This document shows, piece after piece, positions 9,563 to 17,676 of a stretch of DNA of 64,000 nucleotides. Location: positions 806,001 to 870,000 of the forward strand of contig NZ_FOUX01000002.1 of assembly GCF_900114995.1 (NCBI RefSeq), read 5' to 3'. A model generated the notes under the pieces. The model did no database searches, was not told the DNA's origin, and worked only from the letters and a program-made list of their open reading frames with translations. Numbering within the stretch: position 1 is the stretch's first letter; each line of letters opens with the position of its first letter. This DNA comes from Chitinophaga sp. YR627 (GTDB lineage Bacteria; Bacteroidota; Bacteroidia; Chitinophagales; Chitinophagaceae). The position numbers and the translations under genes are program-made.

Positions 9563-10903
9563 ATGAAACAGTTACTTTGGATCGTAGGATTATTGGCCGG
9601 CCAGGTGGCCTATGCACAGACAGGGCAATTCATCAGAGACAGCCGGCACCAATGCCAGGTCTGGGATGAAGATTATTCGCCAAAAGACAGCGTGATATGG
9701 ACAGGTACCTGTAAAAACGGATATGCTTCCGGAGCCGGAACATTAACCTGGTATCAGGATAATAAAACAGTAGGCACCTATACAGGTGTCATGGCAGCCG
9801 GTAAACCAAACGGCAAAGGTGAATATGTCATCCCCGGCTATGCCACCCTGAAAGGTACTTTTGCTGATGGCGTCCTGCATGGAAAAGGAGCTGCTTATTT
9901 TGAGAACGGCGGAAAGACGATCGGTAATTTTGTAAAGGGTAATTTTTTAAACCTGGACCACCAGTACCTGCCCCTCCTGAAAAAGTACGATATCAGCCAG
10001 GACAGCACCGATATTTATGTCAATGACAACGGCGCTGGTAAACTGTTCTACTACACGCTTGTTCCCCAGGGGAAAATAACCGCTGTACTCATTCTTTTCC
10101 CTTCCACGGGAGAAACGGCAGAAAACGTGATCAGCTGTAACAAAGCCCTCCTGCAACAAGCCTTCAACAATCATATATTGACAGCCGTAGTAAGCGCGAA
10201 CTATAACAAGGGACTGGAATCCGATAAACCCGCCCTTATATTCTTCGAAGCCGTTTTCAATGATCTGATCACCCGGTTCAAAGCGCCCCCTGATAAATTT
10301 ATTCTCAGCGGACTATCCCTTGGTGGTGAGAATGCTTTACAGTACACCGAAATGTCCAGGAATACACAGTATAACACTTCGATAAAACCGCTGGCCACTA
10401 TCGGCATCGATCCGCCTGTTGACATGGTCGATCTGTATAACGAGGCGCAAAAACAGATTCCCCTTTACGAAAAAGAAGGCGCTGCATTATCGGAGAGCAA
10501 AAAGGTGGCGTTGGTGGAAGCCCATTTCCTTGTAGATTATTTTCATACACAATATGGCGGCTCACCGGATCAGTTTCCTGAAAAATATATAGCAGGTTCT
10601 CAGTTCTCCAGGAACCAGGAAGATGGCGGAAACGCGAAATACCTGATAGACGTACCCGTAAGACTATACTGTGATCCGGATATTGTATGGCAACTGAAAA
10701 ACAAAGCCAGGGACTACTATAGTATGAATGCGGCTAATCTTTCTGCCATGGCGAACTTCCTCATGCAGCACGGTAGTACCAAAGTGGAGTTTATTCCTGC
10801 TGTCGGTAAAGGGTTCCGGGTAGACGGCACCCGACATCCCCATTCCTGGTCAATTGTTGATGCGGATGACTGTATCAGATGGATATTGAAACTGGCTAAA
10901 TAA
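9563..10903 (+). CDS. Secreted MORN-repeat protein with a C-terminal alpha/beta-hydrolase-like domain
   Basis: A frame is open from 9494, but ATG at 9563 opens a clean signal peptide (residues 1-19, ending AYAQ), so I chose it; length 446. Residues about 45-130 hold MORN-like repeats (GYASGAGTLTW, GKPNGKGEYVIPGY, GVLHGKGAAYFENGG). The rest resembles a serine esterase or prolyl-oligopeptidase-type fold. Its nucleophile elbow is GLSLGGE with Ser252, an acidic candidate lies in YCDPDIVW, and a His candidate is in HPHSW (residues 425-427). Such a hydrolase would act in the periplasm or at the surface. The substrate is not known. MORN repeats are usually membrane- or surface-associating modules, and their fusion to a hydrolase here is unusual. 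Confidence 0.7.
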   Translation: MKQLLWIVGLLAGQVAYAQTGQFIRDSRHQCQVWDEDYSPKDSVIWTGTCKNGYASGAGTLTWYQDNKTVGTYTGVMAAGKPNGKGEYVIPGYATLKGTFADGVLHGKGAAYFENGGKTIGNFVKGNFLNLDHQYLPLLKKYDISQDSTDIYVNDNGAGKLFYYTLVPQGKITAVLILFPSTGETAENVISCNKALLQQAFNNHILTAVVSANYNKGLESDKPALIFFEAVFNDLITRFKAPPDKFILSGLSLGGENALQYTEMSRNTQYNTSIKPLATIGIDPPVDMVDLYNEAQKQIPLYEKEGAALSESKKVALVEAHFLVDYFHTQYGGSPDQFPEKYIAGSQFSRNQEDGGNAKYLIDVPVRLYCDPDIVWQLKNKARDYYSMNAANLSAMANFLMQHGSTKVEFIPAVGKGFRVDGTRHPHSWSIVDADDCIRWILKLAK

Positions 10904-10905
10904 AC

Positions 10906-10933
10906 AAGAGCCCTCCCATAAGGGAAGGCTCTT
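10906..10933. terminator. Bidirectional terminator between convergent genes
   Basis: A 12-bp near-perfect stem (left arm AAGAGCCCTCCC, right arm GGGAAGGCTCTT) with a 4-base loop, 3 bases after the hydrolase stop and 42 bases before the stop of the gene on the other strand. Confidence 0.8.
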
Positions 10934-10974
10934 TACTATACTCAGAAGACCATTAGTGTTGTGGGACCGATCAG

Positions 10975-11730
10975 TTAAGCAACGCCGGCGGCAGCTTTAT
11001 CGTGTTTGGGTGCAGCATACAATGCCTGCAGTGACTGAACAGATATTGTTGCGCTCTGTGAATTCTGTACGCTGTCAGCGTTGATCCATACGATCTGCTG
11101 GCCGTTGCCAAAGAGGCTCCAGGACGCAGACTGATAAGCAACGGGGTTCAATGTAACTTTAGGTTGTGCCTGTGTACCGTAGTAAGCAATTACACCGGTG
11201 ATACCTGTTGAAGGCGCGTTTACGCAGATAACCGTAGCTGCATTTTCTGTGAACTGCACAGACATGAATGCATTAATGTTGCTGGTGATCTGACCTGCAT
11301 ACCAGTGAGAAGCAGGTACTGCGTAGAAACGGGTAAATTTCTGGAAGCTCTGTTGCTGGCCATTCAGTGAAAGACCCTGGTTGTTGATACCACTGGTATC
11401 AGTAGGCATCTTTACACTGCCAATAAATGCCTGGATGTTGGCACCTGGCTGACCATTCAGAATAGAAGCTGCAATAGTAGCAGTCTCATCGCCACTGACA
11501 AAGCAGATAGCAGCAAGACCCTGATTAGCGGTTGTGCCTGGAACGGTAACGGTTACCGGAGGTAATGAGTTGTTACCGGTAACAACAACGGTTGTGCTTG
11601 CATCATTTCCTGCAGCATTGTAAAAGAAGAGGCCGTACAGCTGACCTTTGTTCAGACCACCGTTACATGTTGCGGTGTCGCCCTGGCCAAAACTGATAAG
11701 CTGACCCTGGTTCCAATTAATTGCGGACAT
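10975..11730 (-). CDS. Unrecognised 251-residue protein, last gene of a two-component cluster
   Basis: I do not recognise this family. The protein has no signal peptide, no membrane helix and few charges, and is rich in Gln, Asn, Ser, Thr, Val and Ala, as in a beta-rich carbohydrate-binding or structural protein. It starts MSAINWNQGQLISFGQG. Two halves of similar size (about 1-115 and 125-240) may be related domains, each with long alternating beta-type stretches, but I cannot prove a repeat. It lies 198 bases after the response regulator stop, same strand, with an 18-bp perfect palindrome in the gap. That makes it a likely regulated target rather than part of the same transcript. The Lys/Ala-rich tail (APKHDKAAAG) looks disordered. 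Confidence 0.7.
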   Translation of the reverse strand: MSAINWNQGQLISFGQGDTATCNGGLNKGQLYGLFFYNAAGNDASTTVVVTGNNSLPPVTVTVPGTTANQGLAAICFVSGDETATIAASILNGQPGANIQAFIGSVKMPTDTSGINNQGLSLNGQQQSFQKFTRFYAVPASHWYAGQITSNINAFMSVQFTENAATVICVNAPSTGITGVIAYYGTQAQPKVTLNPVAYQSASWSLFGNGQQIVWINADSVQNSQSATISVQSLQALYAAPKHDKAAAGVA

Positions 11731-11871
11731 GATTATAAATTTTGGTTATTTTCCCTACTCTTTTAAAGGCTTTTCGGATCCGCCCTGTCTTACTTTAATG
11801 CGCATTGAAGACATCTCAAAGGTGGAGAAATTAAACACTGTCATCGTCGCAAGAAAGGATGGTTTTCCGCA

Positions 11872-11889
11872 ATACCCCAATTGGGGTAT
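11872..11889. promoter_or_regulatory. 18-bp perfect palindrome, operator-like
   Basis: ATACCCCAATTGGGGTAT reads the same on both strands. It sits about 142 bases upstream of the start of the 251-residue gene and about 40 bases after the response regulator stop. A symmetric site of this size suits a dimeric LuxR-type regulator, and the adjacent gene encodes one. No T-run follows, so a terminator is less likely. Binding is an inference. Confidence 0.55.
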
Positions 11890-11928
11890 ACTACCACACC
11901 GATTGTAAGCAGAGGCCGCTGTATGTTA

Positions 11929-12561
11929 TCAGATAATGCCTTTGTCTATAGCCAGCCGGATCAGCTCCGCAGAGGTTTTTACATTCAGTTTATGCATGAT
12001 ATTTCTCCGGTGGGTCTTCACCGTATGCTCACTGATATAAAGAGAACTGGATATCGCCCTGGTATTCATCCCTTCTGCCAGACACCTGATAATTTCCTTC
12101 TCTCTTTCGGAAAGCTCCTGCAGGCCGTTTTTCCCGGCACTCTTCCCCCTGAAATAATCAAATACCTGGTCATTGATCCTGGGATGAAAATAATTCTTCC
12201 GCTCACTGGCATTGTTAATGGCCTGTACTAACTCCGCTTTCGAGGCATCTTTCAGCACATATCCCTGCGCACCTTTCTCCAGTGCATCTTTGATCTGCCG
12301 CATGGACTGATGCATCGTCAGCATAACAACCGGTTGATCGTATCCTTTTTGTTTCAGCAATTCCATACAGGCAATCCCATTCAGAATGGGCATGTCGATA
12401 TCCAGCAGTATGACATCGATTTCACTACTGCACAGAATATCAGGGATCTCATTTCCATTGGTAGTATGCTTTACTACAGTTATGCCATCTTCGGGTTTAA
12501 ACAAAGAAGCAACCCCCTCCGCAAACAGATGGTGATCATCTACTATCAGTACTTTTATCAT
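11929..12561 (-). CDS. LuxR/NarL-type response regulator
   Basis: A 210-residue two-domain regulator. The receiver domain has acidic residues D8 and D9, phosphoacceptor D54 in VILLDIDMP, and Lys in VLKDAS. The C-terminal LuxR helix-turn-helix (about 147-210) has LSEREKEIIRCLAEG and ISEHTVKTHRRNIMHKL. Phosphorylation by the kinase encoded 5 bases upstream should promote dimerisation and DNA binding. The two genes are almost certainly co-transcribed. The likely target is the flanking 251-residue gene, given the palindrome between them. Confidence 0.93.
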   Translation of the reverse strand: MIKVLIVDDHHLFAEGVASLFKPEDGITVVKHTTNGNEIPDILCSSEIDVILLDIDMPILNGIACMELLKQKGYDQPVVMLTMHQSMRQIKDALEKGAQGYVLKDASKAELVQAINNASERKNYFHPRINDQVFDYFRGKSAGKNGLQELSEREKEIIRCLAEGMNTRAISSSLYISEHTVKTHRRNIMHKLNVKTSAELIRLAIDKGII

Positions 12562-12566
12562 AGATC

Positions 12567-14417
12567 TCAGTTGAGTGTTATCGGCGTAACAGGCAAATCT
12601 ATATTTACCGTAGTGCCGCTTGCAGGGTTACTATCAAAGCGGATCTCACCACGCAGATCAACAATCATTTCTTTCAGTGTATTCAATCCCATACCAGAAC
12701 CGGTTATTTCTTCTTCTACATCAAATCCTATCCCATCATCCTGTACGATGATATTAATAATATTCTCTTCGTCGAAGCAGGTCAGCGAAATAGACAGTTT
12801 CGTCGCCCCTGCATGTTTCAGTACATTACTCACCAGTTCCTGCACGATCCGGTATATGATGATCTCATTCCGCGCTTCCATTTTCTGTTCACACATAGCA
12901 GCAGAGAATTCTACCTCCAGACTATTCGCCTGACGCAGATGTGCTGTTAATTCAACCAATGCAGGTACAAGCCCAAAATCATCTGCTATACCAACATTCA
13001 GAGAATGCGAAAGATTGCGTATATCTGAACAGGCCTGGTCTATCAGTACTGATAAGGTCTGGTAATTAGGAATCGCTTTTTCATCCACCGCATGCATATT
13101 GACTTTAATTGTCGCCATCAGACTACCAAAATGATTATGCAACTCTCTCGCAAGGCGTTTCCTTTCACTCTCCTGCCCCTGTACCATCGCCTGTAATGCT
13201 TTTGTTTCCTGTGTATTGAGCAGATTCCTGATCCTTTCGTCATGGTATTTCTGCTCATTTACCGCCAACAGCCGTGCATTCAGAAAACGTTGCCGGAAAT
13301 ACAATAACATCAGTACTGCCAATAGCAGAAAGAACACCGCGACGATAATATAGATCCTGTTCAGCAGCTGTCGCTTTTCCAGTAATACGATCTCTTTTTC
13401 TTTCAGACTTACTTCAAATTCCGTCCGCAGATTGGCCAGCTGCCGGGTCGTGCCCGAGTTTTCTATACTATCCTTATATACAATATATCTGCTCTGATAA
13501 TCGAAAGCCCGTGCATAGTCTTTCCTCGTTTTATACAAATTAGACAACAGGAGCGAAGCATCCCGCATCTGCTCTTTTAAGTCCAGCGCCTTTGCTATTT
13601 CCAGAGCTTTACCGGTATGCCGGATGGCGTCTTCAGTCTTTCCTTCTTCTGCATATAACTTACCAAGCTGATTATGATAATCCGCCATCCCAAACTGATC
13701 GCCCAGCGGACCAAGCATATCAATAGCCCGTAGCAACCCTTGTCTGGCACTATCATTATTGCCCTGCTTCCAGTAGACCAACGCTTTATTCCCTACTGCA
13801 TAGGCCTGACCGATCTTCAGACCGATCTGCGCAAAAATAGGCTCAGCCTCATTGTACAACAATAAGGCTGAGTCCAGTTCATTTAATGTATAATAACTAT
13901 AGCCGGTGTTCAGCAGATTAATAGCCAATTGCTCTTTATTACCATGTAGTCTGATAAGGCCAACCGCTTTCTTATTATATAGAATAGCGTTCTTCAGATC
14001 ATTGTTAGCCATATAGGTATTGGCAATTTCAAGATAACCAGTGGTCAGCCGCTTGTGCGCGCCCTTTTCGATAGCGAGGTTTGCACTGCGGAACAGGTTT
14101 TCCAGTGATTTTTTCAGATTGCCCATTAAACGGTAGGCAACCCCCTTGGACTGCAGCGCTTCAATAATATAATTGGGCTCGTGATGCGTCGCAGCCAGTT
14201 CCAGCAAAGTATCTGCATACAGCAATACTTCATCGGGAGAAGAAGAATAGGCCGCTATTTTCGCAAACATCGCCATCTGAGATACCGGAGAAAGTGTATC
14301 GGTCTCCAGCAGTATTCTTTTAATGCTGTCAGCTTTCCCCTGGTCCTGCGCATATAAGGTCCCGCTGATACCGAATATCAGACAACAAAGCACCTGTATG
14401 AACTGTCTTCCATTCAA
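12567..14417 (-). CDS. Sensor histidine kinase with periplasmic TPR domain
   Basis: A 616-residue kinase of the HPK7/HisKA_3 type that pairs with NarL-type regulators. A signal peptide (1-23, ending LYAQ) is followed by TPR helices to about residue 335, placing the sensor in the periplasm. A membrane helix lies at about 352-372 (IYIIVAVFFLLLAVLMLLYF). The dimerisation motif ERKRLARELHNHFG contains the phosphoacceptor His427. The ATPase domain has N-box ELVSNVLKHA and G-box residues DDGIGFD and GMGLNTLKEM. Between the membrane helix and the kinase core lies a coiled coil. The ligand is unknown; TPR sensors often bind peptides or proteins. It ends 5 bases before the regulator gene. Confidence 0.93.
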   Translation of the reverse strand: MNGRQFIQVLCCLIFGISGTLYAQDQGKADSIKRILLETDTLSPVSQMAMFAKIAAYSSSPDEVLLYADTLLELAATHHEPNYIIEALQSKGVAYRLMGNLKKSLENLFRSANLAIEKGAHKRLTTGYLEIANTYMANNDLKNAILYNKKAVGLIRLHGNKEQLAINLLNTGYSYYTLNELDSALLLYNEAEPIFAQIGLKIGQAYAVGNKALVYWKQGNNDSARQGLLRAIDMLGPLGDQFGMADYHNQLGKLYAEEGKTEDAIRHTGKALEIAKALDLKEQMRDASLLLSNLYKTRKDYARAFDYQSRYIVYKDSIENSGTTRQLANLRTEFEVSLKEKEIVLLEKRQLLNRIYIIVAVFFLLLAVLMLLYFRQRFLNARLLAVNEQKYHDERIRNLLNTQETKALQAMVQGQESERKRLARELHNHFGSLMATIKVNMHAVDEKAIPNYQTLSVLIDQACSDIRNLSHSLNVGIADDFGLVPALVELTAHLRQANSLEVEFSAAMCEQKMEARNEIIIYRIVQELVSNVLKHAGATKLSISLTCFDEENIINIIVQDDGIGFDVEEEITGSGMGLNTLKEMIVDLRGEIRFDSNPASGTTVNIDLPVTPITLN

Positions 14418-14436
14418 TTGAGCGCCGGTTTAGTAC

Positions 14437-14895
14437 TTATCCATTCCCCTGGTTCGCTCTCAGTACCGGATCGATACACAATGGTATCTTCACAAGCTCA
14501 TTCGCGATCTGATACTCCAGCATGGCATACAGGTCGAAACTCAGTTCGCCGCCGGCAGAGACGTTGGATATAGGCACTTTAAAACTCACCTGATGGCCAT
14601 CTAATTTAATATCATCAGGAACGGTTATACCACCATTTGAATTGATCACTTTAAAATCAGTAAAATACAGCTTATGATAGGAGAACAATACCAGCGGAAG
14701 GATAGTGAAATATACATCCTGATCGGTCGTCACAGGAATAGCAAAGCTTTCAACAGGATTACCCAGCGCCATCGCTCCCTGGTCATATATCGCGGTGTTC
14801 TCGCGTACCTGTGCATTTGAAGGTGGATTGATACCGATATTTGCAATAAGGCGACTACAGTCTACCTGTACAAAAACGTGTCTTGAGTGTGCCAT
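14437..14895 (-). CDS. Small beta-rich protein, possibly AidA/PixA-like inclusion-body family
   Basis: A 152-residue cytoplasmic-looking protein with no signal peptide. It begins with a strand of the type VFVQVDCSRLIANIG and has a later segment VYFTILPL, a stretch with VSFKVPISNV, and a C-terminal LCIDPVLRAN. That layout is reminiscent of the AidA/PixA family, whose members make inclusion bodies in Xenorhabdus and are quorum-regulated in Ralstonia. The match is by eye and modest. It lies 19 bases before the kinase gene and is the first gene of the kinase/regulator transcript, so it may be a component or an output of that system. Other readings, such as an unrelated beta-sandwich protein, remain open. 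Confidence 0.55.
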   Translation of the reverse strand: MAHSRHVFVQVDCSRLIANIGINPPSNAQVRENTAIYDQGAMALGNPVESFAIPVTTDQDVYFTILPLVLFSYHKLYFTDFKVINSNGGITVPDDIKLDGHQVSFKVPISNVSAGGELSFDLYAMLEYQIANELVKIPLCIDPVLRANQGNG

Positions 14896-15003
14896 TAGAT
14901 TGGTATGGTTGTTAGGAATGGTTTTTCAGATGGTCATTCTGAGTAGCTAGGGTATAACGCTATTTCCGCCATATTGTTCAAAATTTATTTCTGCGGATAG
15001 AAT

Positions 15004-15034
15004 TTGACTGCTTCCACGTAAATGCCTATCTTGT
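15004..15034 (+). promoter_or_regulatory. Possible Bacteroidota-type promoter for the PH-domain gene
   Basis: TTG at 15004-15006, a 20-base spacer, then TATCTTGT at 15027-15034. The spacing fits the Bacteroidota consensus (TTG, about 19-21 bases, TAnnTTTG), but the -7 box has two mismatches. It would start transcription about 30 bases before the ATG at 15072. Confidence 0.3.
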
Positions 15035-15071
15035 TTATTATTAATCACCTATACTTCATTAATTTTATCAA

Positions 15072-15452
15072 ATGGGACTTTTTTCAGGCTTACTTGGAAA
15101 TGCCGGCGCTGTTGATCAGGCGCAACTCGTAAAAGACTATGGCAAACTTTTAACCCCTACAGAAACCATTGAACTCGGCTTCAAACTGATCAGGGACACT
15201 TTTATTTTCACCAACAAACGTATGATCCTGGTAGACAAACAAGGGATCACAGGTAGCAAAGTAGAATACCTGAGCGTAACCTACAAAAGCATTTCCAGAT
15301 TCAGCATCGAAACGGCAGGTACCTTCGACCTGGACGCAGAACTGAAAATCTGGATCTCCAGTGAAGTACAGCCAAGCATACGCAAACAGTTTAACAAGTC
15401 TGTAGACGTATACGAAGTACAGAAAGTACTGGCACAGCACGTACTGGGATAA
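15072..15452 (+). CDS. Bacterial PH-domain protein
   Basis: A 126-residue protein with the bacterial pleckstrin-homology-like fold (bPH_1/YokE type). The signature is an N-terminal Gly/Leu-rich helix (MGLFSGLLGNAG), then the central FIFTNKRMILVDKQG, then the YKSISRFSIE strand, and a C-terminal helix from about residue 105. There is no signal peptide or membrane helix. The family is widespread and its role is mostly unknown; some members associate with membranes. It is transcribed on its own, divergent from the AidA/PixA-like gene, and followed by a run of small inverted repeats and a terminator. Confidence 0.8.
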   Translation: MGLFSGLLGNAGAVDQAQLVKDYGKLLTPTETIELGFKLIRDTFIFTNKRMILVDKQGITGSKVEYLSVTYKSISRFSIETAGTFDLDAELKIWISSEVQPSIRKQFNKSVDVYEVQKVLAQHVLG

Positions 15453-15532
15453 TCCTGTATGTAATTTATTTTGTTGAGATGAACTAATCCGTAAACTGAA
15501 GTTTTGCAGCAACGTATAGTATTAATTTTATC

Positions 15533-15545
15533 ATCTCTTAGAGAT
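15533..15545. repeat. Small inverted repeat ATCTCT-T-AGAGAT
   Basis: A 13-base perfect inverted repeat with one central base. It overlaps by two bases the first of the paired repeats starting at 15544. Confidence 0.5.
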
Positions 15546-15622
15546 AGTCTGACTATAGTTACCTTCCGTCAATGCTTCCTTTTACACGTAAGCTTAACGT
15601 AGGATAAAAATAGTCTGACTAT
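15544..15622. repeat. Pair of identical inverted repeats ATAGTC-T-GACTAT
   Basis: ATAGTCTGACTAT occurs at 15544-15556 and again at 15610-15622. Each copy is itself a perfect 6+1+6 inverted repeat, and both are followed by A. The repeat distance is 66 bases, about six helical turns, so a bound protein would meet both on nearly the same face. Twin symmetric sites suggest an operator pair, or RNA hairpins in the 3' region of the PH-domain transcript. Confidence 0.5.
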
Positions 15623-15626
15623 ATAT

Positions 15627-15660
15627 AAACGGGGCTATCCACCTGGATTAGCCCCGTTTT
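15627..15660 (+). terminator. Terminator downstream of the PH-domain gene
   Basis: A stem of AAACGGGGCTA against TAGCCCCGTTT, with a few more pairs toward the loop (one bulge), followed by TTTTT. It lies 175 bases after the PH-domain stop and 5 bases after the second ATAGTCTGACTAT repeat, so it could end either that mRNA or a separate small RNA. Confidence 0.7.
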
Positions 15661-15988
15661 TTATGACTGCCAGTTGATAATGAATAATCAACAATAGTGC
15701 TATGTTAACATGTGATTAACAAACTTGATAAGATATTTCTGTATTATGCAACAGAATTAAAGACGCATTGCTTCCAAACCAGGACACCGGCCGGATATAT
15801 AACAGGGGACTGAAACAGCATTAAAAGATCCGGTCAACATCTCTTTATTTTTTAGTGGCGATAACGCCTGCACTATGAAAGCCTGTACTGACAGGACCCG
15901 GACCACGCGGCCTGCCGCAACCGGTATGTTCTCTTATTGAATTGCTCAAAATCGCCGAAAGCATATCAACCTCGAATAATCTAAAACA
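15661..15988. other. Intergenic stretch without a supported gene
   Basis: 328 bases between a terminator and the small secreted protein gene. I see no open frame longer than about 21 codons with a convincing start, no tRNA and no clear promoter box. It presumably holds the promoter and leader of the gene at 15989. Confidence 0.5.
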
Positions 15989-16240
15989 ATGACTATGAAA
16001 AAAACAAAAATCCTCGTCATGACCTTCGCCGCAGTTCTCGGCATAGGCGCCGCTGTTAGTGCGAATGTAAATCTTGCTGCCGCTGACGTTGTACATGACT
16101 GGATGGACTGGAATGGGCAAACTGTTTTATGGGGGCTCACGCAACAGGAAGCCCAGGCCTATTGTTCAGGAACGCCGGCGGTATGTCTGAGAGCAAAAGA
16201 CAATGTTTTCATTTACACTACAGGCTACCTGATATGGTAG
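15989..16240 (+). CDS. Small exported protein, DUF6520-like
   Basis: An 83-residue protein; a second ATG at 15995 (MKKTKILVM) is the better start and gives 81. An N-terminal signal helix is followed by a short mature part with DWMDWNGQ, then TQQEAQAYC, then SGTPAVCL. The two Cys could form a disulfide. This layout recalls the DUF6520 family of small exported Bacteroidota proteins, whose function is unknown. It converges on the locus-2 susD gene with a 41-base gap. Confidence 0.6.
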   Translation: MTMKKTKILVMTFAAVLGIGAAVSANVNLAAADVVHDWMDWNGQTVLWGLTQQEAQAYCSGTPAVCLRAKDNVFIYTTGYLIW

Positions 16241-16281
16241 AAAAACAAAAGTAGTAACAGACCATTGAAAATGTCAGCAGC

Positions 16282-17673
16282 TCAATACCCTGGGGTTTGC
16301 ACCAGATATTCATTAGCGTCCAGGTCCGCCTGTGGAATAGGCCAGAAACGCCTGCGTGGATCCCAGTTCATTTTGATCTGCTGCATCACAACATCTACTT
16401 TTCCTGATCGGACAAGATCAAACCAGCTGTGTCCACATTCAGTAAAAAGTTCCAGCAGGCGTTCGCGTTCGATCAGGTTTTTTATCTCTTCAGCAGGCAT
16501 ATCTGTCTGTACCGGTTCTAAGCCCGCCCTTGTGCGCACAACATTTAAATCGGCTCTTGCTCCCGGCAGATCGCCCAGATTCAACCTGCTTTCTGCCCTG
16601 ATCAGGAAGATTTCCGCCAGACGTATTACAGTGGTCAACTCAGAAGGCAATGTTTCTGCGGCATGTAGAAACCTTTTCTTAAACTTATACGGACAGTAAC
16701 AAACGCGGTTATCAATTGTCTCCTCTCTGACCCAGTGGCTCCTTCGCTTATCACCTGGAGTAAAAAGCTTCAGCAGGGAATCAGATAAGGCGATCTTGGG
16801 AGACCTGCTGTTATTGGGATAAATTAACATAGCCTCCATAGCATAGTTGCTTTCATGCTGTGGAAGTAGCTGAAAAATCGCTTCTCTGCTACCTGTAAGG
16901 AAAACATCATCCAGCGGCTCCAGTTGATACTTTTTGCTGTTGATGATAGCAGTGGCTTCTTCTCCAGCCTTCTGCCATTCTTTCTTCCGGAGATAAAGTC
17001 TCGCTAATGACGCCATTGCACAATACTTGTCTGGCCTGACCCTATAGTCAACCATCGTGGCCTGATCATATAGTGTTTGCTTTGCATACAACAGATCTCC
17101 AAGACAAAAACTATCGATCATACTGACACGTTCCCGTCCCTGGAATTGCATATATTCATAATCCGATACCGATGTGATATAAGGTACGTCACCAAATATA
17201 CTGCTCATATTAAGATAGATCAATGCCCTGGCAAACCTGCATTCTGCTATTAGCTGATCGCGTATAGCAGTAGTCAGTCCACGACTTTTACCTAAGCCCT
17301 CCAGACAGGCATTGATCCTGCCTATCAAGCTATAGGTCCTTATCCAGAAAATACTTCTGAAGGTATTATTTGATGGATTAATAAGACCACTGACAAATTG
17401 CTGATATTCCGAATCATCATCCAGCACCTTAGCGCTACCACTATACAAGTCTCCAAAGATGCTCATACCGCCACAGACCACGTTGGACATCCCTCCCATT
17501 TTCCTGAACACACCCATAACAGCCCTGTTGGCATTTGCATAATTATTAAAAGCATCCTCCCCTGTAATAGTATTATCCGGCGGATCAACCTCCGCCAGTT
17601 TTGAACACCCACTCATGACGATCGCACAAAATATCACCAAAATCAAATGGTTGCCAAAGGGTGTATATCTCAT
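16282..17673 (-). CDS. SusD/RagB-family outer-membrane lipoprotein (locus 2)
   Basis: A 463-residue lipoprotein with lipobox Cys23 (VMSGC), a helical body, a RAESRLNLGDLPGARADLN stretch typical of the SusD C-terminal half, and the family ending RRRFWPIPQADLDAN then TPGY. It follows susC of locus 2 after only 3 bases, so the two are translated from one mRNA. No TlpA-like gene follows, unlike loci 1 and 3; the next gene converges. The substrate is not evident. Confidence 0.9.
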   Translation of the reverse strand: MRYTPFGNHLILVIFCAIVMSGCSKLAEVDPPDNTITGEDAFNNYANANRAVMGVFRKMGGMSNVVCGGMSIFGDLYSGSAKVLDDDSEYQQFVSGLINPSNNTFRSIFWIRTYSLIGRINACLEGLGKSRGLTTAIRDQLIAECRFARALIYLNMSSIFGDVPYITSVSDYEYMQFQGRERVSMIDSFCLGDLLYAKQTLYDQATMVDYRVRPDKYCAMASLARLYLRKKEWQKAGEEATAIINSKKYQLEPLDDVFLTGSREAIFQLLPQHESNYAMEAMLIYPNNSRSPKIALSDSLLKLFTPGDKRRSHWVREETIDNRVCYCPYKFKKRFLHAAETLPSELTTVIRLAEIFLIRAESRLNLGDLPGARADLNVVRTRAGLEPVQTDMPAEEIKNLIERERLLELFTECGHSWFDLVRSGKVDVVMQQIKMNWDPRRRFWPIPQADLDANEYLVQTPGY

Positions 17674-17676
17674 TTA

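Noticed and set aside
12310..12933. 207-residue open frame on the plus strand across the kinase/regulator boundary
   Set aside because: Lies entirely antisense to two well-supported genes and has low-complexity Ser/Ile composition without motifs.
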